Positions 9,301 through 18,104 of a stretch of 64,000 nucleotides of DNA are shown here, one piece after another (position 1 is the first letter of the stretch; every line of letters begins with the position of its first letter). Made by a program: the position numbers and the translations under genes. The stretch comes from M30B80 sp965656935. Its GTDB lineage: Bacteria > Pseudomonadota > Alphaproteobacteria > Rhodobacterales > Rhodobacteraceae. The notes beneath the pieces are model-generated. The model was not told where the DNA came from, did not search any database, and was given only the letters and a program-made list of their open reading frames with translations. The DNA lies in NCBI GenBank assembly GCA_965656935.1, contig CBFHMG010000002.1, positions 310,001 to 374,000 on the forward strand. Reading direction: 5' to 3'.

Positions 9301-10055
9301 TTCGAGACCTCCAGAGGCAGGAAGATCAGGCCGTTCTCGGTTTTGTGCAAATAGGCGGTTATCCCGAAAACCTCGCGCAGATTGTCCGGTGTGAGGACCG
9401 CTTCCGGCGATCCATCGGCCATGATGCGACCGTGGTTCATCAATACCAGACGGTGGCAATGCCGCGCGGCCAATCCCAGATCATGCAATGAAACCAGCAC
9501 CGACTTGCCCGCCTGCGCGCTTTTGGCGAAGGTTTGCATGGTTGCGATCTGATGCCCCGGATCAAGGCCCGCGACAGGCTCGTCCGCGAGGAGAAGATCG
9601 GTACCTTGCGCCAAAGCGCGGGCGATCAGAACGCGCGCCTGTTCGCCGCCTGAAAGCTCGGTGGCGCTGCGGCTCTCAAAGCCCTGCAAATCCATCGCAG
9701 CGATGGCTTGGGCGACGGCGTCATGATCTGCCTCATTGGGGCGCTGACCTGCCGCCAGATGCGGGACGCGGCCGAGCATCACCAAGGTTTCGACGCTGAC
9801 GGGCCATGCAATTTCGCGGGCTTGCGGCATCCAAGCAGCCGCTTTGGCCCGCGCCAAAGGAGAGAGGTTGCTTAGCGAGCTTTTGCCCTGATGCGGCAGG
9901 AGCCCGAGGGCCGCGCGCATCAGCGATGTCTTGCCTGCCCCATTGGGGCCGATCAGCCCGACCAATTCGCCTGCATGTAGCGACAGGCTCACGTCATTTA
10001 CCGCCGCGGTTTTGCCGCGCAGGACGGTCAGGTTTTCAAGCCGCAGGCCGCTCAT
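9297..10055 (-). CDS. btuD: Vitamin B12 ABC transporter ATP-binding protein
   Basis: This 252-residue ABC ATPase has Walker A GPNGAGKTS, signature LSGGEQ, Walker B LLLADEP and switch His in VLVSLHDLG. It belongs to the FecE/BtuD group of iron-siderophore/B12 importers and is translationally coupled to the permease gene (4-nt overlap). The substrate follows from the operon: riboswitch, BtuB receptor and CbiZ. Confidence 0.93.
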   Translation of the reverse strand: MSGLRLENLTVLRGKTAAVNDVSLSLHAGELVGLIGPNGAGKTSLMRAALGLLPHQGKSSLSNLSPLARAKAAAWMPQAREIAWPVSVETLVMLGRVPHLAAGQRPNEADHDAVAQAIAAMDLQGFESRSATELSGGEQARVLIARALAQGTDLLLADEPVAGLDPGHQIATMQTFAKSAQAGKSVLVSLHDLGLAARHCHRLVLMNHGRIMADGSPEAVLTPDNLREVFGITAYLHKTENGLIFLPLEVSK

Positions 10056-11035
10056 TCCATCGACCTCCGTGTCTTGTAGATCAGGTGGAGGAACAAGGGT
10101 GCGCCGACAATGGCCATCAGCACGCCAAGTTTGAGGTCACGGTCAGGCAGGGCCACGCGCACGGCGATATCGGCCAGCAGCACAAGGGCGGCCCCGCCAA
10201 GCGCAGAGGCTGGCAAAAGCGCCGAAGGGCGCGCACCCACGAGAGGCCGCAGAATATGCGGCACCACAAGGCCCACAAAGCCGATAGCCCCTGCCACAGC
10301 AGTCGCCGCCCCTACTGAGGCTGCAACACCCGTCACAAGGATAAGCCGCATTTTCGAGAGTCGGATGCCAAGCGAACCTGCCGCATCCTCGCCTAGGGTC
10401 AGGGCATCAAGCCCGCGCCCTTGCGTCAGGATCAGCACCCAGCCAATTGCCATGAAGGGTAGCGCCAGCCAGACATGGGTGAAGGAGCGATCCGCAAGGC
10501 TGCCCATCATCCAAAAGACAATCTCGGAGACAGCGAAGGGGTTGGGCGACAGGTTCAGGACCAATGCGGTCAATGCGCTGGCCAATGCGCTGATCGCGAT
10601 CCCCGCGAGGATCAGGGTCAAGGACCCCCCGCGTGGTCCTGCCAGCACCAGCAACAGCATCACTGCCATGCCCGCGCCCGCAAGGGCTGCCAATGGCAAT
10701 GCCAGCGCAAAGGCTGCCGCTACCCCTGTTTGCAGCGCCAGAACCGCGCCGAAAGCGGCAGAGGAGGAGACGCCGATCAATCCCGGCTCGGCCAGTGGAT
10801 TGCGCAGAAACCCCTGAAGGGCGGCCCCAGACAGGCCAAGGCTGACGCCCACCATCACCGCTAAAAGTGCGCGCGGCAGGCGGATTTCCTGCATCACCAA
10901 TGTGATCGCCTCGCCGCCATTGCCAAAGAGCGCCGAGAGGCTTTCACCCACACCAAACCCTGCAGGGCCGATCAGGAGCGAGACCGCAAAAAGCCCCGCC
11001 ACCAGAAGCGCAAGAAGGGGGAGCAATCCGCGCAT
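10052..11035 (-). CDS. btuC: Vitamin B12 ABC transporter permease (FecCD family)
   Basis: This 327-residue hydrophobic protein has about ten predicted membrane helices. It shows FecCD-family hallmarks: RLPRALLAVMVGVSLGLSGAALQG, NPLAEPGLIGVSSSAAFGAV and the coupling-region GAIGFVGLVVPHILRPLVG. It forms the inner-membrane channel for corrinoids. It overlaps btuF by 1 nt upstream and btuD by 4 nt downstream. Confidence 0.94.
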   Translation of the reverse strand: MRGLLPLLALLVAGLFAVSLLIGPAGFGVGESLSALFGNGGEAITLVMQEIRLPRALLAVMVGVSLGLSGAALQGFLRNPLAEPGLIGVSSSAAFGAVLALQTGVAAAFALALPLAALAGAGMAVMLLLVLAGPRGGSLTLILAGIAISALASALTALVLNLSPNPFAVSEIVFWMMGSLADRSFTHVWLALPFMAIGWVLILTQGRGLDALTLGEDAAGSLGIRLSKMRLILVTGVAASVGAATAVAGAIGFVGLVVPHILRPLVGARPSALLPASALGGAALVLLADIAVRVALPDRDLKLGVLMAIVGAPLFLHLIYKTRRSME

Positions 11036-11856
11036 CAGCTTCCCTCCAATTCAAGCCGCAAAGCCACAAGCCGCGACAGGGCGGAGACAACCGCAGGTGT
11101 GCCGCAAATCCAATCGGAATTGCTGGAGGTGACAGCCGCAGGCAGAGCCTGCAAGGCGGGGTGGGTCATGATCTCCTCGGAGCGGGAGGCGGCAGGATAA
11201 AGCTCGGCATGGATCATCACATCAGGGTTGGCGAGAACCATCAATTCAAGGGCAAGCCGCCCGCTATGGCCCCGCCCCATCTCGGCGGCGATATGGCGGA
11301 ACCCTGCTGTGGTGAGGATATCATTGCTCAATGTGCCAGTGCCCAAAGCATAGCCGTTGGGGTAGTAGAACTCGGCACGCGGGCCACTGCTTGGTGGGGT
11401 GATGCTGGCCAGATCCGCCTCATATTGTGCAACGACAGTCTCGGCGATCTCCGAGCGCCCCAGCAGCGCCCCGACCTCCCTTATCCGTGGCTGAACTTGA
11501 TCAAGGGCATTCACCAAGCCGATCTGTTCGACCCGCACATCAAGGCGGCGTAGCATCGAGATGACCACAGGGTCGGTATAGACGCCTGCAAGAACCAGAT
11601 CAGGCGCAAGAAGATAGATTTCCTCGGCTTGGCCATGATTGGTCAGGTAATCCCCCGCTTGTTCCGCCATGGGCGACATGCGCGGATCCGAGGCGATATC
11701 GGAGACCGAGATCAATTGATCAGGTGCGGCCAACATCATGGCCAATTGATCGGTGCACAGATTCATCGAGACAACGCGCAAGGGCGCATCGGCATGCGCC
11801 GCCCCGATGCTGATCAGGGTGGCGCTGATGAGGGATATGATCCTAGAACGTCCCAC
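11035..11856 (-). CDS. btuF: Periplasmic cobalamin-binding protein
   Basis: This 273-residue type III substrate-binding protein (BtuF/FepB fold) would deliver corrinoid to BtuCD. The chosen GTG start at 11856 gives a clean signal peptide (SRIISLISATLISIGAAHA, then DAPLRVV) and overlaps the btuB stop by 14 nt. Earlier in-frame starts lie well inside btuB. The mature N-terminus RVVSMNLCTDQL matches the usual start of this family. No good Shine-Dalgarno site is visible, which fits re-initiation after btuB. Confidence 0.87.
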   Translation of the reverse strand: MGRSRIISLISATLISIGAAHADAPLRVVSMNLCTDQLAMMLAAPDQLISVSDIASDPRMSPMAEQAGDYLTNHGQAEEIYLLAPDLVLAGVYTDPVVISMLRRLDVRVEQIGLVNALDQVQPRIREVGALLGRSEIAETVVAQYEADLASITPPSSGPRAEFYYPNGYALGTGTLSNDILTTAGFRHIAAEMGRGHSGRLALELMVLANPDVMIHAELYPAASRSEEIMTHPALQALPAAVTSSNSDWICGTPAVVSALSRLVALRLELEGS

Positions 11857-13696
11857 GGATACCGAAATAGAAGGCGCGGTCAGATGTGCCATAACCCCGT
11901 GTTGTCTGGTATTCCTTATCAAAGAGGTTATCGACGCGGAGGTAGATTTCAGCCGCATCATTCACCTGACGCGCGACGGTCAGACCAGCGACAGTGTAGC
12001 TTGGCATTTCAACCAAGGTCTCGGTGAAGGTTGGTGCGGGATAGATCGTATCCAGCCTGTCAGCGGCATGGCGAAGGGTGAATTGGCCCGACCAGCCATT
12101 GCTCCAATCGCCCGAAAGCCCAAGGGTCAGATCATGCTGTGGCACACGGCTGAGGGGGGCGTTCACCTCGTCCTTGGCATCCGTGTAGGTATAGTTGCCG
12201 AAGAGCGTAAGCGCCGCGCTCAACTCCACCTCGCCCGAGATTTCCACGCCGCGCGATGTGGTTGTACCGCTGATCTGGCGATAACCTCTTGGTGCCGCTT
12301 GCACATAGTCGATCAGGTTGTCGATCTCTGTCTGGAAAACCGAAACGCCGATTTGCCCACGACCGAAATCATGTTCGATCCCTATTTCGGCACTACGGCT
12401 GGTTTCAGGCTGAAGATTGGGGTTCGAATCGAAAGGCCCGAACATTTCGTTCAACGAAGGCGCGCGGAACCCTGTCGCCAATGCGGCGCGCAGGGTTGTA
12501 TCGGGCGCTACCCGCCATGCGAGTGCCGCGCGCCCTGTGCTATTGCCGCCAAATTCCGAATGATCATCGAAACGGGCAGAAAGCGACAGATCAAGCGTGG
12601 GTGTCAGGCTGTTTGTATATTCGCTGAAGACCGACCCGATGGAATACTCCGCATTCACGGGCGCTGTGCCGTTGGTCGAGAAATAGGTCTCATCGATATA
12701 CTCGGCCCCGAAGGACAGCGCTTGGGTTGCGCCAAGGCTTGCCTGCCCGAGATAGGACGCGCCTGTGCGCGTTCCTTCAAAATTCGTCCGACCGCCAGAA
12801 TTCGGGTCTGTTCGGCTGGTTTGGCTATATTGCGCGGCAATTTCATGCTCGACCACACCAGTATTGAATTGGGTATAAACCCGCGCGCCGCGCAATTCGG
12901 TGGTGCCAAAGCGTGTTAGGGAATCGCCTGAGCCCGTATCAAAATTGTAATAGCTGTCTTGCCAGATAAGGGCAGCGCCGATGGTGACGCTCTCGGTCAG
13001 GTCATAGGCACCTGCGAAATTCATGGCAGTGGAGTCAAATCCATCAGCTTCGGTATTGCCAGCATTTTCATCAGCAGCCGAGAAGCCGTCGGTGGTCACA
13101 CGGTTGATGCTGAAGGACAGCTCGCCCCGATCAAAACGGGTGCCAATTCCAAGCATGCCGCGCCAAGTGTCATAGCTTCCGCCTTCCAAGGCATAGCGCA
13201 GTTCAGTGCCGTTTTCTTCAGGCGCTGCAAGGCTTGAGATCGAGATAACCCCACCAATCGCCTCGGAGCCGTAAATGGCACTTTGCGAGCCGTAAAGAAC
13301 CTCAATACGGCCAAGCCCCATTGTATTGAGCGGGCCGAAATTGAAATCCGTTTGCAAGCTGGAAGGGTCGGTTACATCGATCCCGTCGATCAGAACGGGG
13401 ATGTAATTCCCGTTCAGGCCGCGAATCCGCAAAGTGGTGGAGGTGCCCAAAGGCCCGTTTTGCGTGATATTCACGCCAGGAAGGGTTTCGAGAGCATCCG
13501 AAAGTTGTACGACAGAAGCATCTTCAACGGCTTCTTCCGTCAGGACCTCAACACTGACGCCAGTGCGTTCTTCCTCAATCTCCGTCAGACCTGCGGAAAA
13601 GATGATTTCATCCAGCGTGAAGACGCCAGCCTCTTGCGAGACGGCGGCGCTGGTGCTGAGCAGAAAGCCCAAAAGGGCTGTTATCGGGTGTTTCAT
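11843..13696 (-). CDS. btuB: TonB-dependent vitamin B12 outer-membrane receptor
   Basis: This 617-residue protein has a signal peptide (ends AAVSQE), a TonB-box-like stretch after it, a plug domain (residues about 45-155, with DALETLPGVNITQ and LRIRGLNGNYIPVLIDGI) and a 22-strand-type beta-barrel. The barrel ends in aromatic RAFYFGIRGTF, the terminal Phe expected for barrel assembly. The start ATG 13696 has AGGGA 9 nt upstream. It heads the B12 operon directly downstream of the cobalamin riboswitch, which makes B12 the most likely ligand. Confidence 0.93.
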   Translation of the reverse strand: MKHPITALLGFLLSTSAAVSQEAGVFTLDEIIFSAGLTEIEEERTGVSVEVLTEEAVEDASVVQLSDALETLPGVNITQNGPLGTSTTLRIRGLNGNYIPVLIDGIDVTDPSSLQTDFNFGPLNTMGLGRIEVLYGSQSAIYGSEAIGGVISISSLAAPEENGTELRYALEGGSYDTWRGMLGIGTRFDRGELSFSINRVTTDGFSAADENAGNTEADGFDSTAMNFAGAYDLTESVTIGAALIWQDSYYNFDTGSGDSLTRFGTTELRGARVYTQFNTGVVEHEIAAQYSQTSRTDPNSGGRTNFEGTRTGASYLGQASLGATQALSFGAEYIDETYFSTNGTAPVNAEYSIGSVFSEYTNSLTPTLDLSLSARFDDHSEFGGNSTGRAALAWRVAPDTTLRAALATGFRAPSLNEMFGPFDSNPNLQPETSRSAEIGIEHDFGRGQIGVSVFQTEIDNLIDYVQAAPRGYRQISGTTTSRGVEISGEVELSAALTLFGNYTYTDAKDEVNAPLSRVPQHDLTLGLSGDWSNGWSGQFTLRHAADRLDTIYPAPTFTETLVEMPSYTVAGLTVARQVNDAAEIYLRVDNLFDKEYQTTRGYGTSDRAFYFGIRGTF

Positions 13697-13837
13697 TATA
13701 TTCCCTAGACACGGATTGGTCATACGACCGAAGTTTTGAAGAGGTCATCGGAGGGAATACCCCTGCCGTCGACGGTGATTGTCGCCACCACGCCGGACAG
13801 GTCCGTTGCCCATGACGCCCTCCGCGCCCTGAACAGG

Positions 13838-14005
13838 GTGATCACCTCGGCAGGTCTCCTGACTTGCGGGTCACTGTTTGATCGGGCCTTCCCGTGGCCC
13901 AAATGGGCCGCAGTGGCATATGCCGATCGCACTCACCGCTTACAGTTGCGGGGGCAGTCGCGGTTTCACACCGCGTTCCCTTTTCACCAGACGCGTAAAC
14001 GCCCA
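13838..14005 (-). promoter_or_regulatory. Cobalamin (AdoCbl) riboswitch
   Basis: Read on the minus strand, the conserved parts appear in order: GGTGAAAAGGGAACGCGGTG, then CTGCCCCCGCAACTGTAAGC, a central CCACTG, GGGAAGGC, and the B12 box AGTCAGGAGACCTGCC at 13849-13864. About 140 nt of leader separate the B12 box from the btuB start at 13696; this part contains small inverted repeats (for example CGGACCTGTCCG) that could form the expression platform. Ligand binding is expected to switch off the whole btu-cbiZ-exb-tonB operon. The 394 bp between btuB and the next gene hold this element and no coding sequence that I can support. Confidence 0.95.
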
Positions 14006-14090
14006 GACCGAAGCCCATTCGGCATACGCCTTTCATGGCCTCCGCTCAAGAGTGCAGAGCGACAAGTTTTGTGAAGAAAGCGAAAATCGC

Positions 14091-15008
14091 CTAGGCCGTC
14101 AGCCCTTTTCGACGTGGTCCAGCCAATGCAGCAAGGGCAAGGATCACACCTGAGACCGTGGCGATCATGCCAGCAGCACTCACCGAATCACTGCGACCGA
14201 TCCACAACGGGCCATAGCCTGCGAGGATATAGCCAAGGATCGCCGACAGGGTGGCAAAACCCACGCTCCACCAAATTTGGGCTTTCAGATCATCGGTCAT
14301 CAGACGCGCTGCGGCAGGCGGGCAGATGAACATGGCGATCACAATGATCGAGCCAACAGCATCAAAAGCCGCCACGGCTGCGATGGCGGCGGTCATCACC
14401 AAACCAAGACCGATGGCATTGGTAGGAATACCCAAACCATGGGCAAAACCCTCGTCAAACGTGGCGATTTTCAGCGGCCGCCAAAAAACAAACATCAGCG
14501 TCACGATGAACATGAGCACGATTGCCATGCGCAGCAATTCATTTGGCAGACCTGCCAGCGCCTGCGGGTCCAACAGGGAATGCCACCCTGTTGCATCCAG
14601 CCAGATCAGGCTTTCGAGATTGCCCATCAACGCATGTTCCACATCAAGATGAACGCGGCTTGTATCGCTGCGTTCAAGCAGCAAAACGCCGCCGGCAAAT
14701 AGCGCGGTAAAGGTCACTCCCATCGCGGCGCCTGTCTCGATCTTTCCAAGGCGGCGGATCAATTCGATCAGCACAACCGCCACCAAAGCCGCCGCGGCAG
14801 CGCCAAGCATCATGGGGCCGGCCGCAACGCTGCCTGTCACCAGAAAGGCCACAACAATTCCTGGCAAAACGACATGAGAGATCGCATCCCCGATCAAGGC
14901 CTGTTTGCGCAGAACCAGAAAATTCCCAGGCAAGGCGCAGGCAATGGCTGCAAAGACCCCGATCAGCATTGGAGTGAGTGACAGCGGGACGAATTCAGCA
15001 CCACTCAT
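14091..15008 (-). CDS. sitD: Manganese/iron ABC transporter permease (SitD type)
   Basis: This 305-residue membrane protein of the ABC-3 family has eight or nine helices. The family motif of metal permeases is near the N-terminus (LPGNFLVLRKQALIGDAISH) and the AFDAVGSIIVIAMFICPPAAA segment near the C-terminus. It is the last gene of a four-gene importer operon, overlapping the sitC-like gene by 4 nt. Metal specificity is inferred from the substrate-binding protein, which lacks the His-rich loop of zinc transporters. Confidence 0.88.
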   Translation of the reverse strand: MSGAEFVPLSLTPMLIGVFAAIACALPGNFLVLRKQALIGDAISHVVLPGIVVAFLVTGSVAAGPMMLGAAAAALVAVVLIELIRRLGKIETGAAMGVTFTALFAGGVLLLERSDTSRVHLDVEHALMGNLESLIWLDATGWHSLLDPQALAGLPNELLRMAIVLMFIVTLMFVFWRPLKIATFDEGFAHGLGIPTNAIGLGLVMTAAIAAVAAFDAVGSIIVIAMFICPPAAARLMTDDLKAQIWWSVGFATLSAILGYILAGYGPLWIGRSDSVSAAGMIATVSGVILALAALAGPRRKGLTA

Positions 15009-16201
15009 GCCTTGCCCTCCGCCAGTTTTGCGTCGAGATCGCGCAATTGATCCTTGGTCAGGATCGTCTCAAGCCCTGACAAGCCGTCATAGCGCGCCGC
15101 AATGTCTTCATGCGCAGGCATTTCGCGCAAAAGCCGCCAGCGGTGCTCATCTTTCATGGCCGAGGCCGCCTGCCTCTCGCCCGTTTTCGTGGCCACCCCA
15201 TCAGGGCGGATCAGGCCTTCTTGCGACAAAAGCCGCATCGTGTAGCGCTCGTAAATCGGCAGGCCGTTCGCCAGCGCCAGCAAGCCTTGGCGGCGATGCA
15301 CATGGCGTTGGAACCTGCGATGACGCAGCACGGAAGACAAAGCGCCGCGCGCAGGTGCGAAAAACAGCGAGACCGTAAAGAGAGCAAAGGCCACCAAAAC
15401 GATGATCGGCCCTGTTGGCAGATTTGGCGCAGACGCCGAGATCGCCGCCCCGAGATAGCCCGCCGCACCGCCAATCGCGCCCGAGATCAGCCAGACCTCC
15501 TCGGCCCGATCTGTCCAGAATCGGGCGGTGACAGGTGGGATGATCATCAAGGCCACGATCAAAATCAGCCCTACGATTTTCAGGCCAACAACCGTCACGG
15601 CAAGCACCAGACCCATGGTCAAAAGATCAATGCGGCTGACATTTAGACCGTTGGCCGCTGCATAATTGGCATCAAAAGCCACAAGCGTCATGGGGCGGCG
15701 AAACAGCAAGGCCAGCGCCAGAACCACAGCGCCCCCCGCTGCAATCATCGCAGCATCCGAGAACAACATGCCTGCCGTTGACCCTAACAGCAGCGAATCA
15801 AGACCTGCTTGGCGGCCTTGGCTCATGGTTTGGATGACGGTCAGCAACACCACACCTGCACCGAAAAAGACGCTCAACACCGCGCCAATCGCTGAATCCT
15901 CAGACAGGCGCGTGTTTTTGTTGAGCCATTGCACGGTCAAAAGCCCAAGCCACGCTGTAATCGCCGACCCAAGCAAAAGCCCTGCAAGATTGCGCCCGTC
16001 GCCGCCGAGGGCGACCATCAGCAGAAAGGCCAATCCCACGCCGGGAAGGGTTGCATGGCTGATCGCATCCGAGACCAGCGCGCGTTTGCGCAGGAACAAA
16101 AACGTCCCTGTCCCGCCCGCCGCCACCCCGAGCAGCAATGCCCCAAGCGTGACGAGTGTGGCGTTATAGCCAAGCTGCAATGTGAGGGCCTGCCAAAGCA
16201 T
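15005..16201 (-). CDS. sitC: Manganese/iron ABC transporter permease with C-terminal extension (SitC type)
   Basis: This 398-residue protein has an ABC-3 permease core over residues 1-280 (FLRKRALVSDAISHATLPG and VGLILIVALMIIPPVTARFW are the conserved pieces). A charged cytoplasmic tail of about 115 residues follows (about 285-398: YERYTMRLLSQEGLIRPDG and later). The tail reads like a winged-helix/DtxR-type module and is absent from minimal family members, so it may sense or gate. The gene sits between the ATPase gene (5-nt gap) and the second permease (4-nt overlap). Confidence 0.88.
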   Translation of the reverse strand: MLWQALTLQLGYNATLVTLGALLLGVAAGGTGTFLFLRKRALVSDAISHATLPGVGLAFLLMVALGGDGRNLAGLLLGSAITAWLGLLTVQWLNKNTRLSEDSAIGAVLSVFFGAGVVLLTVIQTMSQGRQAGLDSLLLGSTAGMLFSDAAMIAAGGAVVLALALLFRRPMTLVAFDANYAAANGLNVSRIDLLTMGLVLAVTVVGLKIVGLILIVALMIIPPVTARFWTDRAEEVWLISGAIGGAAGYLGAAISASAPNLPTGPIIVLVAFALFTVSLFFAPARGALSSVLRHRRFQRHVHRRQGLLALANGLPIYERYTMRLLSQEGLIRPDGVATKTGERQAASAMKDEHRWRLLREMPAHEDIAARYDGLSGLETILTKDQLRDLDAKLAEGKA

Positions 16202-16206
16202 GGCCT

Positions 16207-17010
16207 TTATCCAACCTCGCTCAAACGGTCGAGCTGTGCTGTTGCAAGCCGCCCGCCATAGGTGGATTGCAGATTATCCGCGGTGAAGGTCTCGGCCACG
16301 GGGCCTTCGGCGATCTTGCGTTGATTGATCAGGAAAACATGGTCGAAATAGGTCTCGACGGTCGCGAGGTCATGATGCACGGCCACAACGGTTTTGCCCT
16401 GCGACTGCAGCGTTTTCAGAACCGCGATGATGGCTTTTTCCGTTGCGGCATCGACGCCTGCAAAAGGTTCATCCAGAAGGTAGATATCGGCCCCCTGCGC
16501 CAAGGCGCGGGCGAGGAAAACGCGTTGCTGCTGGCCACCCGAAAGCTGCCCGATCTGGCGATCGGCAAAGCTCTCCATTCCGACACTTTCCAAAGCCTCG
16601 GTTGCAACCTGTCTGTGCCGCGCCCGCACCAGTTTAAGAAGGCCCAATTCGCGATAGAGCCCCATCAGCACCACATCAAGAACGGTTGTCGGAAAATCCC
16701 AATCCACACTGGCCCGCTGGGGCACATAGGCGATGCGGTGGCGTTCCATTTCAAGCGGGCGGCCATAAACGGTTGTCTGCCCCGAGAGCGGGTTGATCAC
16801 GCCAAGCACCGCTTTGAGCAAGGTTGATTTCCCCGCACCATTCGGCCCGACAATCGCCGTCATGGAGCCAGCCTCCACAGTCATATCGACCGAGAAGACG
16901 GCTGGTTTCTCCCCATAGGACACCGTCAGCCCGCGCACAGCCAGCGCGCTTTTGGCCAAGCCCTCGCCGGTTTCGTCCTGCAAAACGCTGAGATGGGATG
17001 TCTTTTTCAC
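16207..17010 (-). CDS. sitB: Manganese/iron ABC transporter ATP-binding protein (SitB type)
   Basis: This 267-residue ABC ATPase has Walker A GPNGAGKST, Q-loop VPQRASVDWDFP (the WDFP sequence is typical of metal importers of the ZnuC/MntB/SitB group), signature LSGGQQQR, Walker B IYLLDEPFAGVD and switch His VHHDL. It starts with GTG, overlapping the sitA stop by 1 nt. It powers import through the two permeases encoded downstream. Confidence 0.92.
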   Translation of the reverse strand: MKKTSHLSVLQDETGEGLAKSALAVRGLTVSYGEKPAVFSVDMTVEAGSMTAIVGPNGAGKSTLLKAVLGVINPLSGQTTVYGRPLEMERHRIAYVPQRASVDWDFPTTVLDVVLMGLYRELGLLKLVRARHRQVATEALESVGMESFADRQIGQLSGGQQQRVFLARALAQGADIYLLDEPFAGVDAATEKAIIAVLKTLQSQGKTVVAVHHDLATVETYFDHVFLINQRKIAEGPVAETFTADNLQSTYGGRLATAQLDRLSEVG

Positions 17011-17960
17011 TACATGGCCCCGTTCAATTGACCTGTCATTCCAGGCTCGGGCGCGTCACCGCCCAAGGCCCTGCTGATGACCGTTACATTATGATCGATC
17101 ATGCCGAGATAAGTCCCTTCATAGCTGCCATCAGGTCCCATAGCATCCGAATACAACTCACCCCCGATGATAACCTCATGTCCTTGTGCGGCGGCCCCTT
17201 CGATCAGCGCGCGAATATTGCGGTCAGAAACGGAGCTTTCGACGAAGACCGCGCCAATTTGCCGTTCGACTAGTGTGTTCACCAGAGCCGAGATTTGCGC
17301 CAAACCCGCTTCGCTTTCTGTCGAGATGCCTTGGATGCCCAAAACCTCGAACCCATAGGCGCGCCCGAAATATTTGAACGCATCATGGGCTGTTACCAGC
17401 ACGCGGGAGGCTTCTGGGACGCTCTCCAAAACAGCCTCTGAATAGCTGTTTAGAGCCTGAATTTGCTCAAGGTGCGCATCGGTATTCGCGCGGAACATCT
17501 CAGCATATTCTGGTGCTGTTTCGATCAGGGCGTCACGAATGTTTTCTAGAACAAGGGCCCAAATCTCGGGGTCCATCCAGACATGGGGGTCGAAACGGTC
17601 ACCATAATCATCATGGCCAAGCAGCAGATCGCGCGGCAATGCATCGGCCACGGCTACCACATTTCGGCTGCGCCCGAGATCTGCAAAGAATTCCTCCATT
17701 TGCGCCTCAAGAAACAAGCCGTGCCAAAGCACCAAATCGGCGCGGGTCATGGCGACAATATCGCTGCGGGTTTGGCGGTAGCCATGCGGGTCAACCCCCG
17801 CGCCCATCAGCGCGCGCACCTCAACCAGATCACCGCCCACCTGCCGTGCGGCATCCGCGATCATGCCCGTGGTCGCAACAACCTGAAGCCGCTCCTGTGC
17901 ATGGCTAGCGGCAGAGAGGCTGAACAATAAAGCAATTGTAGCAATCCCAAGCCGAAGCAT
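17010..17960 (-). CDS. sitA: Manganese/iron ABC transporter substrate-binding protein (SitA type)
   Basis: This 316-residue periplasmic cluster A-I metal-binding protein has a signal peptide (ends SAASHA, then QERLQVV). Metal-ligand segments are DPHGYRQTRSD, DPHVWMDPE and a late Glu/Asp (FVESSVSD). The GIQGISTESEAG stretch is typical of Mn/Fe-type proteins, and there is no His-rich loop, which argues against zinc. The start ATG 17960 has AGGAGA 9 nt upstream. It leads the sitABCD operon, with two Fur-like palindromes just upstream. Confidence 0.9.
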   Translation of the reverse strand: MLRLGIATIALLFSLSAASHAQERLQVVATTGMIADAARQVGGDLVEVRALMGAGVDPHGYRQTRSDIVAMTRADLVLWHGLFLEAQMEEFFADLGRSRNVVAVADALPRDLLLGHDDYGDRFDPHVWMDPEIWALVLENIRDALIETAPEYAEMFRANTDAHLEQIQALNSYSEAVLESVPEASRVLVTAHDAFKYFGRAYGFEVLGIQGISTESEAGLAQISALVNTLVERQIGAVFVESSVSDRNIRALIEGAAAQGHEVIIGGELYSDAMGPDGSYEGTYLGMIDHNVTVISRALGGDAPEPGMTGQLNGAM

Positions 17961-17991
17961 TTTCGAACATCTCCTGTGAAAACCCAAGACT

Positions 17992-18042
17992 TGATAATGA
18001 GAATAATTCTCAAAAAGTCAATGCAATTGAGAGTCACTCGCA
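17992..18042. promoter_or_regulatory. Two Fur/Mur-type operator palindromes upstream of sitA
   Basis: The first site is the perfect palindrome TGAGAATAATTCTCA at 17998-18012. Together with the preceding GATAA it matches 16 of 19 positions of the E. coli Fur box GATAATGATAATCATTATC. The second, TGAGAGTCACTCGCA at 18028-18042, is an imperfect palindrome centred 30 bp away. Both lie between sitA and the divergent hydrolase gene. In alphaproteobacteria the Fur homologue Mur represses sitABCD in manganese, so a Mur role is the best inference. Confidence 0.75.
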
Positions 18043-18104
18043 AAAGCCCATATTGCCATGCGCATGTTCGATCGATAGCCCTTTCCCATCGGGGAGGTGC
18101 TTGA

